From Spirochaetales bacterium (GTDB taxonomy: Bacteria > Spirochaetota > Spirochaetia > Sphaerochaetales > Sphaerochaetaceae): 64,000 nucleotides of DNA. The position numbers were made by a program, and so were the translations under genes. This document shows positions 34,481-43,330 of the stretch, piece by piece. Under the pieces are notes generated by a model, which saw nothing but the letters and a program-made list of their open reading frames with translations, did no database searches and was not told where the DNA came from. Position 1 is the stretch's first letter, and each line of letters opens with the position of its first letter. The DNA is taken from contig JAQYHB010000002.1 of the NCBI GenBank assembly GCA_028722305.1, positions 1-64,000 of the forward strand. The letters run 5' to 3'.

Positions 34481-35486
34481 GGAGCTCCTCCTCGGCGGGA
34501 ATCAATCCGGTAAACTGCTCCACCACATCGAGGCGGTGGCAACGGGTCAGGTGGCCGGGCTCGATCTCCCGCAGTCCGGGAAGCGTGGTGAAACATGCTC
34601 CCTCGGCATACCTGCACCGCGGGGCGAAGGGACATCCGACAATCTCCATGGAGAGGTTCGGCGGCGTGCCGCTGATCGTCTCAAGCTGGTCCTGCTTGCC
34701 GTTGGGAATCGAATTCATCAATGCCTTGGTATAGGGATGGCGGGGTTTGGAGAACAGAGTGACCGTATCGGTCATCTCCACAATCCGCCCCGCATACATG
34801 ACCGCCACCCGGTTGCACATCTGGGCGATGACGCCAAGGTTGTGGGTCACCATGATCAGACTCATGCCCATCTCGCCCTTCAACTGCTCAATCAGGGTGA
34901 GGATCTGGTCCTGGATGGTGACGTCCAAGGCAGTGGTAGGCTCATCGGCGAGCAGCAATGCGGGATGCTCGGCAAGCGCGATGGCGATCATCGCCCTCTG
35001 GCGCATGCCACCAGAGAACTGGTGGGGATACTCGCCCAACCGCTTCTCCGGTTCGGGGATACCCACCAGCTTCATCATCTCGACCGACTTCGCCTCGCGC
35101 TCGGCCTTGCTCAGACCGCTGCGCTCGAAGGCCTCGTAGATCTGCTTGCGGATGGGAAGCACCGGATTGAGCGCCGTCATCGGTTCCTGGAAAATCTGGG
35201 CAATCTGCGCGCCTCGGATTTCCCGCATCTGTTTCGGGCTCATCCTCACCAGGTCCTTCCCGCGGAAGAGAATCTGGCCTCCAACAATCCGGCCCGGTTG
35301 CTTCAACAACCCGAGAATCGAGCGGAGCGTCTGGCTCTTGCCGCAACCGGACTCACCCACCAGTCCGAAACTGTCTCCCTCGTAGAGTGTGAACGAGACC
35401 CCGTTGACGGCCTTGACCGTCTCATGACGTCCAACAAAATAAGTCTTGAGGTCCTTGACCTCGAGCAGTACTTTCCGGTCTTCCAT
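34473..35486 (-). CDS. Peptide ABC transporter ATPase (OppD/DppD type)
   Basis: Partner ATPase of 337 residues. Walker A GESGCGKSQ, Q-loop IFQEPMTALNPVLP (with Glu in place of the usual Asp after Q), signature FSGGMRQR, Walker [12 protein letters not shown] and THNLGVIAQMC are seen. Asn replaces Asp after the switch His, as in many DppD proteins. The C-terminus has CPFAPRCRYAEGAC. It begins one base after the DppC-type permease gene. Confidence 0.93.
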   Translation of the reverse strand: MEDRKVLLEVKDLKTYFVGRHETVKAVNGVSFTLYEGDSFGLVGESGCGKSQTLRSILGLLKQPGRIVGGQILFRGKDLVRMSPKQMREIRGAQIAQIFQEPMTALNPVLPIRKQIYEAFERSGLSKAEREAKSVEMMKLVGIPEPEKRLGEYPHQFSGGMRQRAMIAIALAEHPALLLADEPTTALDVTIQDQILTLIEQLKGEMGMSLIMVTHNLGVIAQMCNRVAVMYAGRIVEMTDTVTLFSKPRHPYTKALMNSIPNGKQDQLETISGTPPNLSMEIVGCPFAPRCRYAEGACFTTLPGLREIEPGHLTRCHRLDVVEQFTGLIPAEEELHG

Positions 35487-35487
35487 C

Positions 35488-36363
35488 TCAGCGCCCCTTC
35501 CTTCGCAGGATATCGGTCAGACAATCACCGAGCAGCGAGAAACCCACGCCGCAGACGGCGAGGAAAAGCCCGGGGAAGAAGGTGATCCACCAAGCGTAGC
35601 TGATGAAGGCGCGTCCCTCGTTCAGGATGGCGCCCCACTCCGGAGAGGGAATCTGGACGCCAAGCCCGAGGAAACTCATCGATGCTCCGGTAAGCATCGT
35701 CATGACGATGTCGCTCGCGCCATAGACGATCGAGCTGGAGATGACATTTGGCAGCATGTGGCGTAGCAGGATGCGCCGGTCGGTGAATCCCTCCACACGG
35801 GCCGCCTGGATGAACTCCACATCTTTCAGACGCAATACCTCTCCACGGACCAGACGGGTGTAGCTCATCCATCCCACCAGCCACAGGGCGATGAAGACAT
35901 TCTGGATGCCCGGCCCGAGGATGGCCATGATCACGATGACCAGGATGGTGAACGGAAATGCCATCAGCACATCGATGATCCGCATGACGACATTGTCAAG
36001 CAACCCGCCATAATACCCCGCCAGCAATCCCAGCGTCGTGCCGATGGCAAAGGGGACGATGACGCCAAGAAGCCCCATCTCCAAGTCGATTCTGGCACCG
36101 TAGATCACACGGGTATAGATGTCACGGCCGTAATCGTCCGTGCCAAAGAAATGAGCCCTGCTTGGTCCCTGTAGCGCCTGCGCGACATTGACCTCCAGCG
36201 GGTCGCCATGGGCGAAAAGCCCAGGGAAAAGGGAAATCAGGAAGAAGACCACTACGATGACCGAGGCGACGATGAAAGTCGGCCTGCGGGCCCAGTCGGG
36301 GATGCGGGTCGAGGAATCCTTCGCCCTACGTTCCATACGCGCTTTCAGGTTGATATTACTCAT
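35488..36363 (-). CDS. Peptide ABC transporter permease (OppC/DppC type)
   Basis: Permease of 291 residues, the usual length and without the insertion seen in OppC at 5114. The N-terminus PDWARRPTFIVASVIVVVFF is the first helix; FFGTDDYGRDIYTRVIYGAR is the DppC block; the EAA loop reads EFIQAARVEGFTDRRILLRH. The C-terminus SLLGDCLTDILRRKGR is typical. It overlaps the DppB-type gene by eight bases. Confidence 0.93.
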   Translation of the reverse strand: MSNINLKARMERRAKDSSTRIPDWARRPTFIVASVIVVVFFLISLFPGLFAHGDPLEVNVAQALQGPSRAHFFGTDDYGRDIYTRVIYGARIDLEMGLLGVIVPFAIGTTLGLLAGYYGGLLDNVVMRIIDVLMAFPFTILVIVIMAILGPGIQNVFIALWLVGWMSYTRLVRGEVLRLKDVEFIQAARVEGFTDRRILLRHMLPNVISSSIVYGASDIVMTMLTGASMSFLGLGVQIPSPEWGAILNEGRAFISYAWWITFFPGLFLAVCGVGFSLLGDCLTDILRRKGR

Positions 36364-37303
36364 GGTAGCTGACCCTCGGATCCAGGAAAGAATACAAAAT
36401 ATCGGTGAGCAGGTTGATGACCATCACCATGGCGGCGAAGATCAGCACCAGCGACTGGACGACCGCGTAATCACGCCCGAAGATGGAATCGATCATCAAC
36501 TTCCCGATTCCAGGAAGGGCGAAGACGCTCTCGGTGATGACACTGCCGCCGAGCATGTAGGCGATACGGATGGAGAGCAACGTCACGTAGCTTATCAACG
36601 CGTTGCGGAAAATATGGCGGCTCTTCACCTCGCCCTCGGGAATGCCCTTGCTTCGGGCGAAATCGACATAATCCATCCGGGAAATATCGACCACCGAGTT
36701 GCGCAGGTCCCGCATCAACAGCGCGATCAGGCTGAGCGAATGGGTCAGGGCAGGAAGCAGCAAGCTCCTGCACTGGGTCCAGAAGTTGGTCGAGTCCCAG
36801 CCACCGGCGGGAAGCCAGCCAAGCTTGACCCCGAAGAGCATCATCAACAGCAAGCCGACCCAGAAGGAGGGCATGGCGATGAAGACCAAAGCCAAGGCGC
36901 GGATGCCTTGGTCGGCGGGCCTGTCCTTGTACTTGCCCGCAAGATATCCCAGCGGAAGGCTGATCAGGATGGAGAGAATGGCGGAGAGGATGGTCAATTT
37001 GACGGTGACCGGGAAACGGATGGCAATCAGTTCCGCCACCGGGCGGCGGACCGAAAGCGAGGTGCCCAGGTTCCCGTGCAGGATATCCCGCATGTAGCGG
37101 ACATACTGGATGGGAAGAGGATCATCCAGACCAGCTCTCTGATGAAAGGCGGCAATCGCCTCGCTGGTCGCCTTGTCCCCGAGGACCATGACCGCGGGAT
37201 CCCCACCGATGAAGCGCATGAGGAAGAAAATCACCACCGATATGATGAACAACACGGGAATGATCTGCAACACACGCCTGACGCAGTAATTCAATCGCTC
37301 CAT
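36356..37303 (-). CDS. Peptide ABC transporter permease (OppB/DppB type)
   Basis: Permease of 315 residues with six helices. MERLNYCVRRVLQIIPVLFI is the first helix, DFARSKGIPEGEVKSRHIF the EAA loop, and DILYSFLDPRVSYHE the standard ending. The ATG at 37303 follows GGAGAG and the conserved helix begins there, so the open frame to 37330 was not used. It starts about 75 bases after the binding-protein gene. Confidence 0.93.
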   Translation of the reverse strand: MERLNYCVRRVLQIIPVLFIISVVIFFLMRFIGGDPAVMVLGDKATSEAIAAFHQRAGLDDPLPIQYVRYMRDILHGNLGTSLSVRRPVAELIAIRFPVTVKLTILSAILSILISLPLGYLAGKYKDRPADQGIRALALVFIAMPSFWVGLLLMMLFGVKLGWLPAGGWDSTNFWTQCRSLLLPALTHSLSLIALLMRDLRNSVVDISRMDYVDFARSKGIPEGEVKSRHIFRNALISYVTLLSIRIAYMLGGSVITESVFALPGIGKLMIDSIFGRDYAVVQSLVLIFAAMVMVINLLTDILYSFLDPRVSYHE

Positions 37304-37378
37304 TTCACACTCTCCAACCAAGGCAAACAAAGGAAGCCGGCCACCCGCAGGCAGCCAGCTCAGCGCGAAACCAGGAAA

Positions 37379-38950
37379 TCAGAGTTCCTTGACCCAGCTC
37401 TTGCATTCGTAGACGCCGAACATGTTGACCGAGACGCCACTGACCTTCTTGTTCTCGGCCCAAGCGAACCCGTTGCTGTACAACGGAATCACGTTGGCGT
37501 TGTCGTACACCCTCTGCTGGATCTCGTGGTACATCTGGATGCGCTTGGTCTCGTCAAGCTCCTTGAACGCCGTGGCGTTCAGGTCCTCCAGCGGCTGGTC
37601 GACAAGACCGGTATACCAGGCCTTGCACTGGTCGTAGTCGACCGTCCAGCCAGTCACCTCGGAAGGATCCTGTATGTCGTCGATCCACATCAGCAACGTG
37701 CACTGGTGCTGCAGGCCACGATACTTGGCAGAAAGGCTGGCGCGCTCCATCAGCTCGATGGTGCAGTCGAAGCCCGCCTTGTCCACCTCGCTCTTGATCA
37801 GCGTCGCCGCCTGCTCATAGAAGGTGCTGCCGGCGGAGACGGAGATGGTGAACTTGACCGGCTCGGTGTATCCGGCATCCTTCAGCATCTGTTTGGACTT
37901 CTCCGGATTGTAGGTAGTCACCGGCAGGTCCAGGTTGCACCACTTGCCCTCGGTCGGACTGACCAAAGCGACGACCGGCTTGCCGAAGCCACCTGCCAGC
38001 GTGGAAAGCTCTTCCTTGTTCAGGGCGTAATACATGGCTCTACGCACCGCCGGGTCATTGAAGGGCTCCAGCGTGGTGTTCAGGATCAGATATCTGATCT
38101 GGGTCGACTCAAAGACATCCAGGTTCAGATTCTTGTTGTTCCTGATCATCGGCAGCAACGAGTACGGCACATCATTGATCACGTCGACCTGCCCGGACTG
38201 CAGCTGCATCAAGCGCGTGTTGTCATCGCTGATCAGGTTGTAGCGGATGCGTTTGGTCTTCGGATACCCAGCGTCCCAGTAGAAGGGGTTGGCCACCAGG
38301 GTGAGAGACTCGCCACGGTTCCAGCTCTCCAGCATGTAGGGGCCGGTTCCGAGAGGCTGGTTGCCAAACTCGGCGTCGCCGACCGCTTCCCAATGCTTCT
38401 TGCTGCCGACCACCATGTTGAAGTTGGCCAAGTCATACAGGAAGGGAGCGGCAGGCTTCTTCAGGGTAATCACCACCTGGCTGTCGGTCGCCTCGACGGT
38501 ATCAATCATCTCCGCGATGAAACGATAGCTGGACTCCTCGTAGTCACGGGCACGATACAGGGACCAGACCCAATCGTCGCCAGTGACCGGCGTGCCATCG
38601 GAGAACTTGACTCCAGGACGGAGGTTGAAGGTGTAGGTCATGCCGTCAGGACTGATAGTCCAATCGGTGGCAAGGAGCGGAAGGATGTTCCCATCAGGGC
38701 CAACAGTGACCAGACCTTCATACACCTGCTGGGTGACACCGACCTCGGAACCACCGACACCCGCGCCATTCGGATCCAAGGTGAGCGGTTCGGAAAGCTT
38801 GCCGACCACAATCTGGTCAGCGTACTTCGGCGCCGTGGCGGCAGTCCCGCCCTGCGATACCGGAGCGGATGACTCGGAAGCGCCACCTGCAACGACTGGC
38901 AGCAGCGCGAACAAGGACACGGCAGCCAGCGCCAACAATGTTTTCTTCAT
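37379..38950 (-). CDS. Peptide ABC transporter substrate-binding protein (family 5)
   Basis: Extracellular peptide-binding protein of 523 residues heading the second peptide importer operon. The signal peptide MKKTLLALAAVSLFALLPVVAGG has no lipobox Cys. SBP_bac_5 features are LTLDPNGAGVGGSEVGVTQQVYEGL, TYTFNLRPGVKFSDGTPV, LGTGPYMLESW and AVRRAMYYALNKEEL. A G-rich ribosome site (GGGGGGTG) lies upstream of the ATG at 38950, preferred to an in-frame start at 39022. Confidence 0.93.
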   Translation of the reverse strand: MKKTLLALAAVSLFALLPVVAGGASESSAPVSQGGTAATAPKYADQIVVGKLSEPLTLDPNGAGVGGSEVGVTQQVYEGLVTVGPDGNILPLLATDWTISPDGMTYTFNLRPGVKFSDGTPVTGDDWVWSLYRARDYEESSYRFIAEMIDTVEATDSQVVITLKKPAAPFLYDLANFNMVVGSKKHWEAVGDAEFGNQPLGTGPYMLESWNRGESLTLVANPFYWDAGYPKTKRIRYNLISDDNTRLMQLQSGQVDVINDVPYSLLPMIRNNKNLNLDVFESTQIRYLILNTTLEPFNDPAVRRAMYYALNKEELSTLAGGFGKPVVALVSPTEGKWCNLDLPVTTYNPEKSKQMLKDAGYTEPVKFTISVSAGSTFYEQAATLIKSEVDKAGFDCTIELMERASLSAKYRGLQHQCTLLMWIDDIQDPSEVTGWTVDYDQCKAWYTGLVDQPLEDLNATAFKELDETKRIQMYHEIQQRVYDNANVIPLYSNGFAWAENKKVSGVSVNMFGVYECKSWVKEL

Positions 38951-39150
38951 ACCAACACCCCCCAAAAAATTGAAGTAGAACCCAAAACTCCTCTCTATTG
39001 GAGGAATTCTGATGCATTTCAAGTATAGTATCTACTTTAAAAATCCTTAACAAGCACCAATATGCATATTTTTGCAAAATCTTACATCCCTTATACAAAT
39101 CAATTCGAAACATTCTTTCCCCTTTATCCACTTTCTGCTAGATTGTGAGC
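38951..39150 (-). promoter_or_regulatory. Divergent promoter region, peptide importer operon and aroA
   Basis: On the minus strand, TTGTTA (39048-39053) and TACTAT (39025-39030) are 17 bases apart and face the peptide importer. The leader then contains a hairpin from CTCC/GGAG arms around 38990-39006. On the plus strand toward aroA only a weak TAGATT (39139-39144) is visible. The region is AT-rich and holds no gene. Confidence 0.55.
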
Positions 39151-40398
39151 ATGCAGTCGATGAGCCTTTTGCCACACACCTATCAGGGAACCATCCGGAT
39201 TCCCGGCTCGAAAAGCCAGACAATCCGCGCCACCCTGATCGCCACATTCGCCCATGGCGTCAGCACCATCACCGGGGTCCTGCAAAGCAGGGACACCATG
39301 GCATGTTTCCATCTGGTTGAAAGCCTTGGAACCAAGCTTTCCTTCAGCGAGGATGGTTCGACCCTTACCGTGGACAGCACCCATCTGTCCCTACGGGACG
39401 GACTCGTGCTGGATTGCATGAACAGCGGCACCACCCTGTACCTTGCCACCGCCATGCTCGCCACCCTGCCCTTCCGCTTCATCATCACAGGGGACGAGCA
39501 ACTGCAGAAACGCCCGGTCAGGCCGCTGCTTGATGCGCTCACCTCCCTAGGAGCGAAGTGCGAGGGGGACCACGCCCCCTTTTCCATCCAAGGACCGATT
39601 GCCGGAGGCACCTGCTCCATCGAGTGCCCGACCAGCCAGTACCTGTCCGCCCTGCTGCTCGGCCTGGCCATGGCAGATGGCCCCAGCGAAATCGAAGTGC
39701 CGCTCCTCTACGAACGGCCCTATGTCGGCATGACCCTGAAATGGCTGGAAGACCAGGGCATCTCCTACCAGGCCAATGAAGACTGGAGCCACTTCCATGT
39801 GGAGGGAAGACAGCGCTACAAGCCTGTGCGCGCCCAGATTCCCGGTGACTACAGCTCCGCTTCCTTCTTCTTCGCGCTCGCGGCATTGGATGGAAGTACC
39901 ATAACCGTCAACGGGCTGGAAAGGAACGACAGCCAGGGAGACAAGGAAATCCTGCGGATCCTCGAGACGATGGGGTGCGAGGTCGCCTACGGGGCACACG
40001 GTGTCACCGTCACTGGTGGCAAGGGCCTAGAAGGCGGCAGCTTCGACCTGAACAACATCCCGGACGCCCTCCCCGCACTCTCTGTCGTCGCGACAGCGTG
40101 CGAGGGAACGGTCAGGCTGACCAACGTCGCCCAGGCCCGCATCAAAGAAACAGACCGCATCGCCGTCATGCGGACGGAACTGGAGAAGCTCGGGGCGGAT
40201 GTCAGCGAAGAGCAGGACGGCATCATCATTCATGGGGGGAAACCCCTGCGCCAAGCCACCGTCAAAGGACATGGGGACCATCGGATCATCATGGCCCTCA
40301 GCATCCTTTCCAGCAAGGTGCCCCTGACCATCGACGACATCAGCGCTGTGGACGTCACCTTTCCTTCCTTCTATTCCCTGTTGGGGAGTCTGCGATGA
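39151..40398 (+). CDS. aroA: 3-phosphoshikimate 1-carboxyvinyltransferase (EPSP synthase)
   Basis: Sixth step of the shikimate pathway, joining shikimate-3-phosphate and PEP. The protein is about 415 residues. Family motifs are IPGSKSQTIRATLIA, MNSGTTLYLATAM where many enzymes have NAGT, SQYLSALLLGLAMA, DYSSASFFFALAAL, RIKETDRIAVM and HGDHRIIMALSIL. The NSGT motif and SKSQTIR form suggest a divergent enzyme class. I chose ATG 39151; GTG 39145 and ATG 39160 are possible, and no strong ribosome site decides. The stop overlaps the next ATG (ATGA). Confidence 0.92.
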   Translation: MQSMSLLPHTYQGTIRIPGSKSQTIRATLIATFAHGVSTITGVLQSRDTMACFHLVESLGTKLSFSEDGSTLTVDSTHLSLRDGLVLDCMNSGTTLYLATAMLATLPFRFIITGDEQLQKRPVRPLLDALTSLGAKCEGDHAPFSIQGPIAGGTCSIECPTSQYLSALLLGLAMADGPSEIEVPLLYERPYVGMTLKWLEDQGISYQANEDWSHFHVEGRQRYKPVRAQIPGDYSSASFFFALAALDGSTITVNGLERNDSQGDKEILRILETMGCEVAYGAHGVTVTGGKGLEGGSFDLNNIPDALPALSVVATACEGTVRLTNVAQARIKETDRIAVMRTELEKLGADVSEEQDGIIIHGGKPLRQATVKGHGDHRIIMALSILSSKVPLTIDDISAVDVTFPSFYSLLGSLR

Positions 40399-41192
40399 AA
40401 ACCACCCTCTACGTGATGAGCGCCACCGGCAACAGCCTGTACGTGGCGCAAAAGCTGGCCCAGTCGCTCGGAGAGAGCGAAATCGTGCTGCTACCCGATG
40501 GCAGACCTGTCACGCTTACCGAGCGTGTCGGCATCATCGGGCCGGTCTATGATGGATTTCCCTCTCCCCCGATCGTCGACTTCCTCAAAGGCCCCTTCCT
40601 CCAGGCGGACAAGAGTCCTGTCAAATACCTGTTCTGCCTGCATACCTGCGGCAAGGCCCCCGCTTTCGCGCCCCAGATTCTCGAAAAGCTCGTGACCGAC
40701 GCTGGGTGCGCACCCAGCTACCAGAATTCGGTGCGGATGATCGACACCCATGTGGGGATGGTGCCGATGCGGGGCAAGCGCGACTGGAAGCCGATGCTCG
40801 ACGAGGCGGATAGGAAGCTATCCAGAATCGCCAAGGAAATCGACGAGGGGGCTATCCGGGTTCCCTCCCGGCGCATGCTTGCGGGCTTCGCCTTCAGGTT
40901 TCTCATGCCCAGAGCGCACAAGAGGCAGGCAAGTACGGGAAAGTACCTTTCCTCCAGCGATGTCTGCATCTCTTGCGGAGCCTGCGCCCAGATATGCCCC
41001 ATGTTTGCCATCACCATGGAAAAGAAACCCAGATTCGGAGCTGGCTGCATCGGTTGTTTCGCCTGCCTGCTCTCCTGCCCGAAGCAGGCGGTCCTCTACC
41101 AAATGAGGAACTGGCAAGCATCCTACGTCAACCCCCGCAGCCACATCGAAACCTATAGGAGTGCCAAATGGAAAACCAATTCGACCAAGTAG
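40395..41192 (+). CDS. EFR1-type flavodoxin-ferredoxin protein
   Basis: Redox protein of 265 residues. The N-terminus MKTTLYVMSATGNSLYVAQKL is a flavodoxin-like FMN-binding loop (SATGNS). The C-terminus has two 4Fe-4S motifs, CISCGACAQICP and CIGCFACLLSCP. This is the EFRO/EFR1 architecture found in anaerobes; the partner reaction is unknown. The true start is 40395, overlapping the aroA stop; the longer open frame upstream is a shadow of aroA. The following gene starts 25 bases before its end. Confidence 0.9.
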   Translation: MKTTLYVMSATGNSLYVAQKLAQSLGESEIVLLPDGRPVTLTERVGIIGPVYDGFPSPPIVDFLKGPFLQADKSPVKYLFCLHTCGKAPAFAPQILEKLVTDAGCAPSYQNSVRMIDTHVGMVPMRGKRDWKPMLDEADRKLSRIAKEIDEGAIRVPSRRMLAGFAFRFLMPRAHKRQASTGKYLSSSDVCISCGACAQICPMFAITMEKKPRFGAGCIGCFACLLSCPKQAVLYQMRNWQASYVNPRSHIETYRSAKWKTNSTK

Positions 41193-42412
41193 TGGACCGC
41201 GCCAACACGCTATCCGTCAAATGGAATAAGGAGGCGATCAAGCAGTTCTGCGCCAATCCGGACGCGGAACCCTTCTGGGTCGCGGACATGGATTTCCGTG
41301 CCGCAGGAGAAATCAGCGACGCGGCGCTCACCGCGGCCAAAAGCGGAATCTACGGATATCCGCACTTCGATGGAGTCAAGGAGGCCTTCTGCGACTTCGC
41401 GAACCGGCGCCACGGCACCCACTTCACCCCGGGGGAGGTGGTCACCTTCCCCGGCGTGCTGGTATCGGTCAGCATGCTGATACAGTTGCTCACACGGGAG
41501 GAAGACGGGGTGATCGTACCGCTCCCGGCCTACAAGCCCTTCCTGGACATCACCAAGAACCTGAACCGAAAGCTGGTTCCCTGGCCGATGCGCTATGACT
41601 CGCGAAACCACCGCTTCTCTCTGGACTGGGAGAACTTCGACACCGTGGCGGAACAGGCAAAGCTGCTCCTCTTCTGCTCTCCGCAGAACCCGAGCGGAGA
41701 CGTATTCGGAAGGGAAGAGCTGGAGAAGCTGGCGCGCAAGGCAAGCGAGCACCACCTTGCCGTCATCAGCGACGAGATCCATGCCGACCTCTCCTACACC
41801 AAGCACATCTCCATGGTGGAGGTGGCGGAAACCTATTCCTTCCCGTGCGCCGTCTGCATGGCCCCTTCGAAGACATTCAACGTCGCGGGAGAGCATTTTT
41901 CCGTCGTCGTCACCCATGACAAGGAACTGAGGAACCGGATGGAGGTCATGAAGGAACAAAACCGGATTGGAGAGACCTCCTTCTTCTCCACCACCGTTGC
42001 CCTTGCCGCGTACCGGCATGGATACGACTGGCTGATGGAATTGATCCCCTATCTGGAAGGCAACGCGGCCCTCATCGAGTCCTACCTTTCCAGGCACTGT
42101 CCCGAACTGGTCTTCGTCAAACCGAACGCCAGCTTCGTCGGTCTGATCGATTGCTCCCAAGTCCTTCCCCTGATGCAAAAGGACGAAAAGGCGCATCCCG
42201 ACCTGTACGACCCGAAGCTCAGCCCCATGGGGGGAACGGCAAGCCGTTTCTTCGGCATCAGGGCACGGGTCTGCTGCAACGACGGCACCTGGTTTGGCGG
42301 AGGAGACGCCTACCGCGGCTTTGTCCGCTTCAATTACGGAGTACGCAGGGCAAGCGTCCTTGGGGCAATCGGGCGCATGGCCGATGCAGTCAACCAGCTC
42401 AAGCGTGGCTGA
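41168..42412 (+). CDS. PatB/MalY-type PLP enzyme (C-S lyase or aminotransferase)
   Basis: Fold-type I PLP enzyme of 414 residues. Features are FWVADMDFRAAGEI near the start, FPGVLVSVSMLIQLL, SPQNPSGDVFGREEL, VISDEIHADLSY and the PLP lysine in MAPSKTFNVAGEHFS. The VADMDF and EIHADL signatures fit cystathionine beta-lyase/PatB-MalY proteins over general aspartate aminotransferases. Likely role is release of sulfur from cysteine-type substrates. It overlaps the EFR1 gene by 25 bases, making an aroA-EFR1-PatB transcription unit. Confidence 0.9.
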   Translation: MENQFDQVVDRANTLSVKWNKEAIKQFCANPDAEPFWVADMDFRAAGEISDAALTAAKSGIYGYPHFDGVKEAFCDFANRRHGTHFTPGEVVTFPGVLVSVSMLIQLLTREEDGVIVPLPAYKPFLDITKNLNRKLVPWPMRYDSRNHRFSLDWENFDTVAEQAKLLLFCSPQNPSGDVFGREELEKLARKASEHHLAVISDEIHADLSYTKHISMVEVAETYSFPCAVCMAPSKTFNVAGEHFSVVVTHDKELRNRMEVMKEQNRIGETSFFSTTVALAAYRHGYDWLMELIPYLEGNAALIESYLSRHCPELVFVKPNASFVGLIDCSQVLPLMQKDEKAHPDLYDPKLSPMGGTASRFFGIRARVCCNDGTWFGGGDAYRGFVRFNYGVRRASVLGAIGRMADAVNQLKRG

Positions 42413-42415
42413 CCC

Positions 42416-42468
42416 TTGCCATTCCTAGGCGAAGATACTATAGTTGAGTTATTGGCATATGCCAATAA
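42416..42468 (+). promoter_or_regulatory. Promoter with 20-bp palindromic operator before the DUF134-NifX gene
   Basis: TTGCCA (42416-42421), a 17-base spacer, and TATAGT (42439-42444) form a strong promoter. The perfect palindrome TTATTGGCATATGCCAATAA covers 42449-42468, over and just after the predicted start site. AAGGAG then precedes the ATG at 42481. The placement is that of a repressor site, presumably for the DUF134 helix-turn-helix encoded by the gene itself. Confidence 0.75.
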
Positions 42469-42480
42469 TAAGGAGCTATC

Positions 42481-43209
42481 ATGCCTCGCCCCATACGCGC
42501 CAGAATCATCTACCGGAACCCTTGTTGCCGCCGATTTGAGCCGGTACCGGCCTCGGATGTCCGCATCAACCTGACGATGGACGAGCTGGAAGCGCTCCGA
42601 TTGGTCGACCTGGTACAGCTGGACCAGCAGTCGGCCGCGGAGCGCATGCAGGTAGGTCGAAGCACGATGCAGAATATCTTGGAAAGCGCGCATCAGAAAG
42701 TCGCCCAAGCGCTCGTCAACGGCACCATCCTCACCATCGATGGAGGGACCGTCGCCTTTGGCGAGGACAAGGGCTGGGGGTGCGCGCGGGACGGAAGATC
42801 CGTCAAGGAAGGAACCATGAAGATTGCAGTACCCTATGAGAACGAGATGGTTTTCCAGCACTTTGGAAAAAGCGAGCAGTTCGCCATCTACACTGTCGAG
42901 GAGAACACGGTCAAGCAACGCGAGGTAGTCGGGACAAACGGACAGGGCCATGGAGCCCTCGCCGGCCTTTTGAGCGGACTGGATATCGATGTCGTCATCG
43001 CCGGCGGAATCGGTGGAGGGGCCATCACAGCCCTGCAAGCAGCCGGAATCACCTGCTATGCCGGCGCGCAAGGAAAGTGCGACGACCTGGTCCAGGCCCT
43101 GCTCGAAGGCAGACTTGTCCAAGGAGACCAGCCCACCTGTGGGTGCCACCACCATGATGATGGGTGCGGGCAACACGGGCACGGATGCGACTGCGGGCAT
43201 CATTGCTGA
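42481..43209 (+). CDS. DUF134 DNA-binding protein fused to a NifX/NafY-like domain with Cys/His tail
   Basis: Fusion of 242 residues. Residues 1-95 are a DUF134 domain with a sigma-like helix-turn-helix (LTMDELEALRLVDLVQLDQQ, then AAERMQVGRSTMQNILESAH). Residues 112-215 are a dinitrogenase iron-molybdenum cofactor biosynthesis domain (MKIAVPYENEMVFQHFGKS; VVIAGGIGGGAITAL). The last about 25 residues are a metal-binding tail with six Cys and seven His. Homologues occur in many non-nitrogen-fixing anaerobes. A metal- or cluster-sensing autoregulator is a reasonable inference given the palindrome at its promoter. Confidence 0.9.
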   Translation: MPRPIRARIIYRNPCCRRFEPVPASDVRINLTMDELEALRLVDLVQLDQQSAAERMQVGRSTMQNILESAHQKVAQALVNGTILTIDGGTVAFGEDKGWGCARDGRSVKEGTMKIAVPYENEMVFQHFGKSEQFAIYTVEENTVKQREVVGTNGQGHGALAGLLSGLDIDVVIAGGIGGGAITALQAAGITCYAGAQGKCDDLVQALLEGRLVQGDQPTCGCHHHDDGCGQHGHGCDCGHHC

Positions 43210-43228
43210 CCTACATCGTACCGCGTGA

Positions 43229-43270
43229 CGGGATGGCGGGCTCCCATCCCGCGCGCGGTTGTTCCATCTT
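43229..43270 (+). terminator. Rho-independent terminator after the DUF134-NifX gene
   Basis: CGGGATGG (43229-43236) pairs with CCATCCCG (43244-43251), with outer CGCG pairs, followed by TTGTTCCATCTTTTCC. It separates this gene from the MATE gene. Confidence 0.7.
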
Positions 43271-43330
43271 TTCCATCGAAACCTACGAAAACACACAAGC
43301 GCTCATCCCACTAGAGGCTGGCAAGAAAAC

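Noticed and set aside
36188-38872. An 894-codon open frame on the plus strand opposite the second peptide importer
   Set aside because: Same cause: it shadows the DppB-type permease and binding-protein genes, and it is rich in His, Gln, Asp and Val in the way typical of antisense frames.
42481-43209. Evidence of nitrogen fixation
   Set aside because: The NifX-like domain is common in non-fixing anaerobes and no nif structural genes are in the window.
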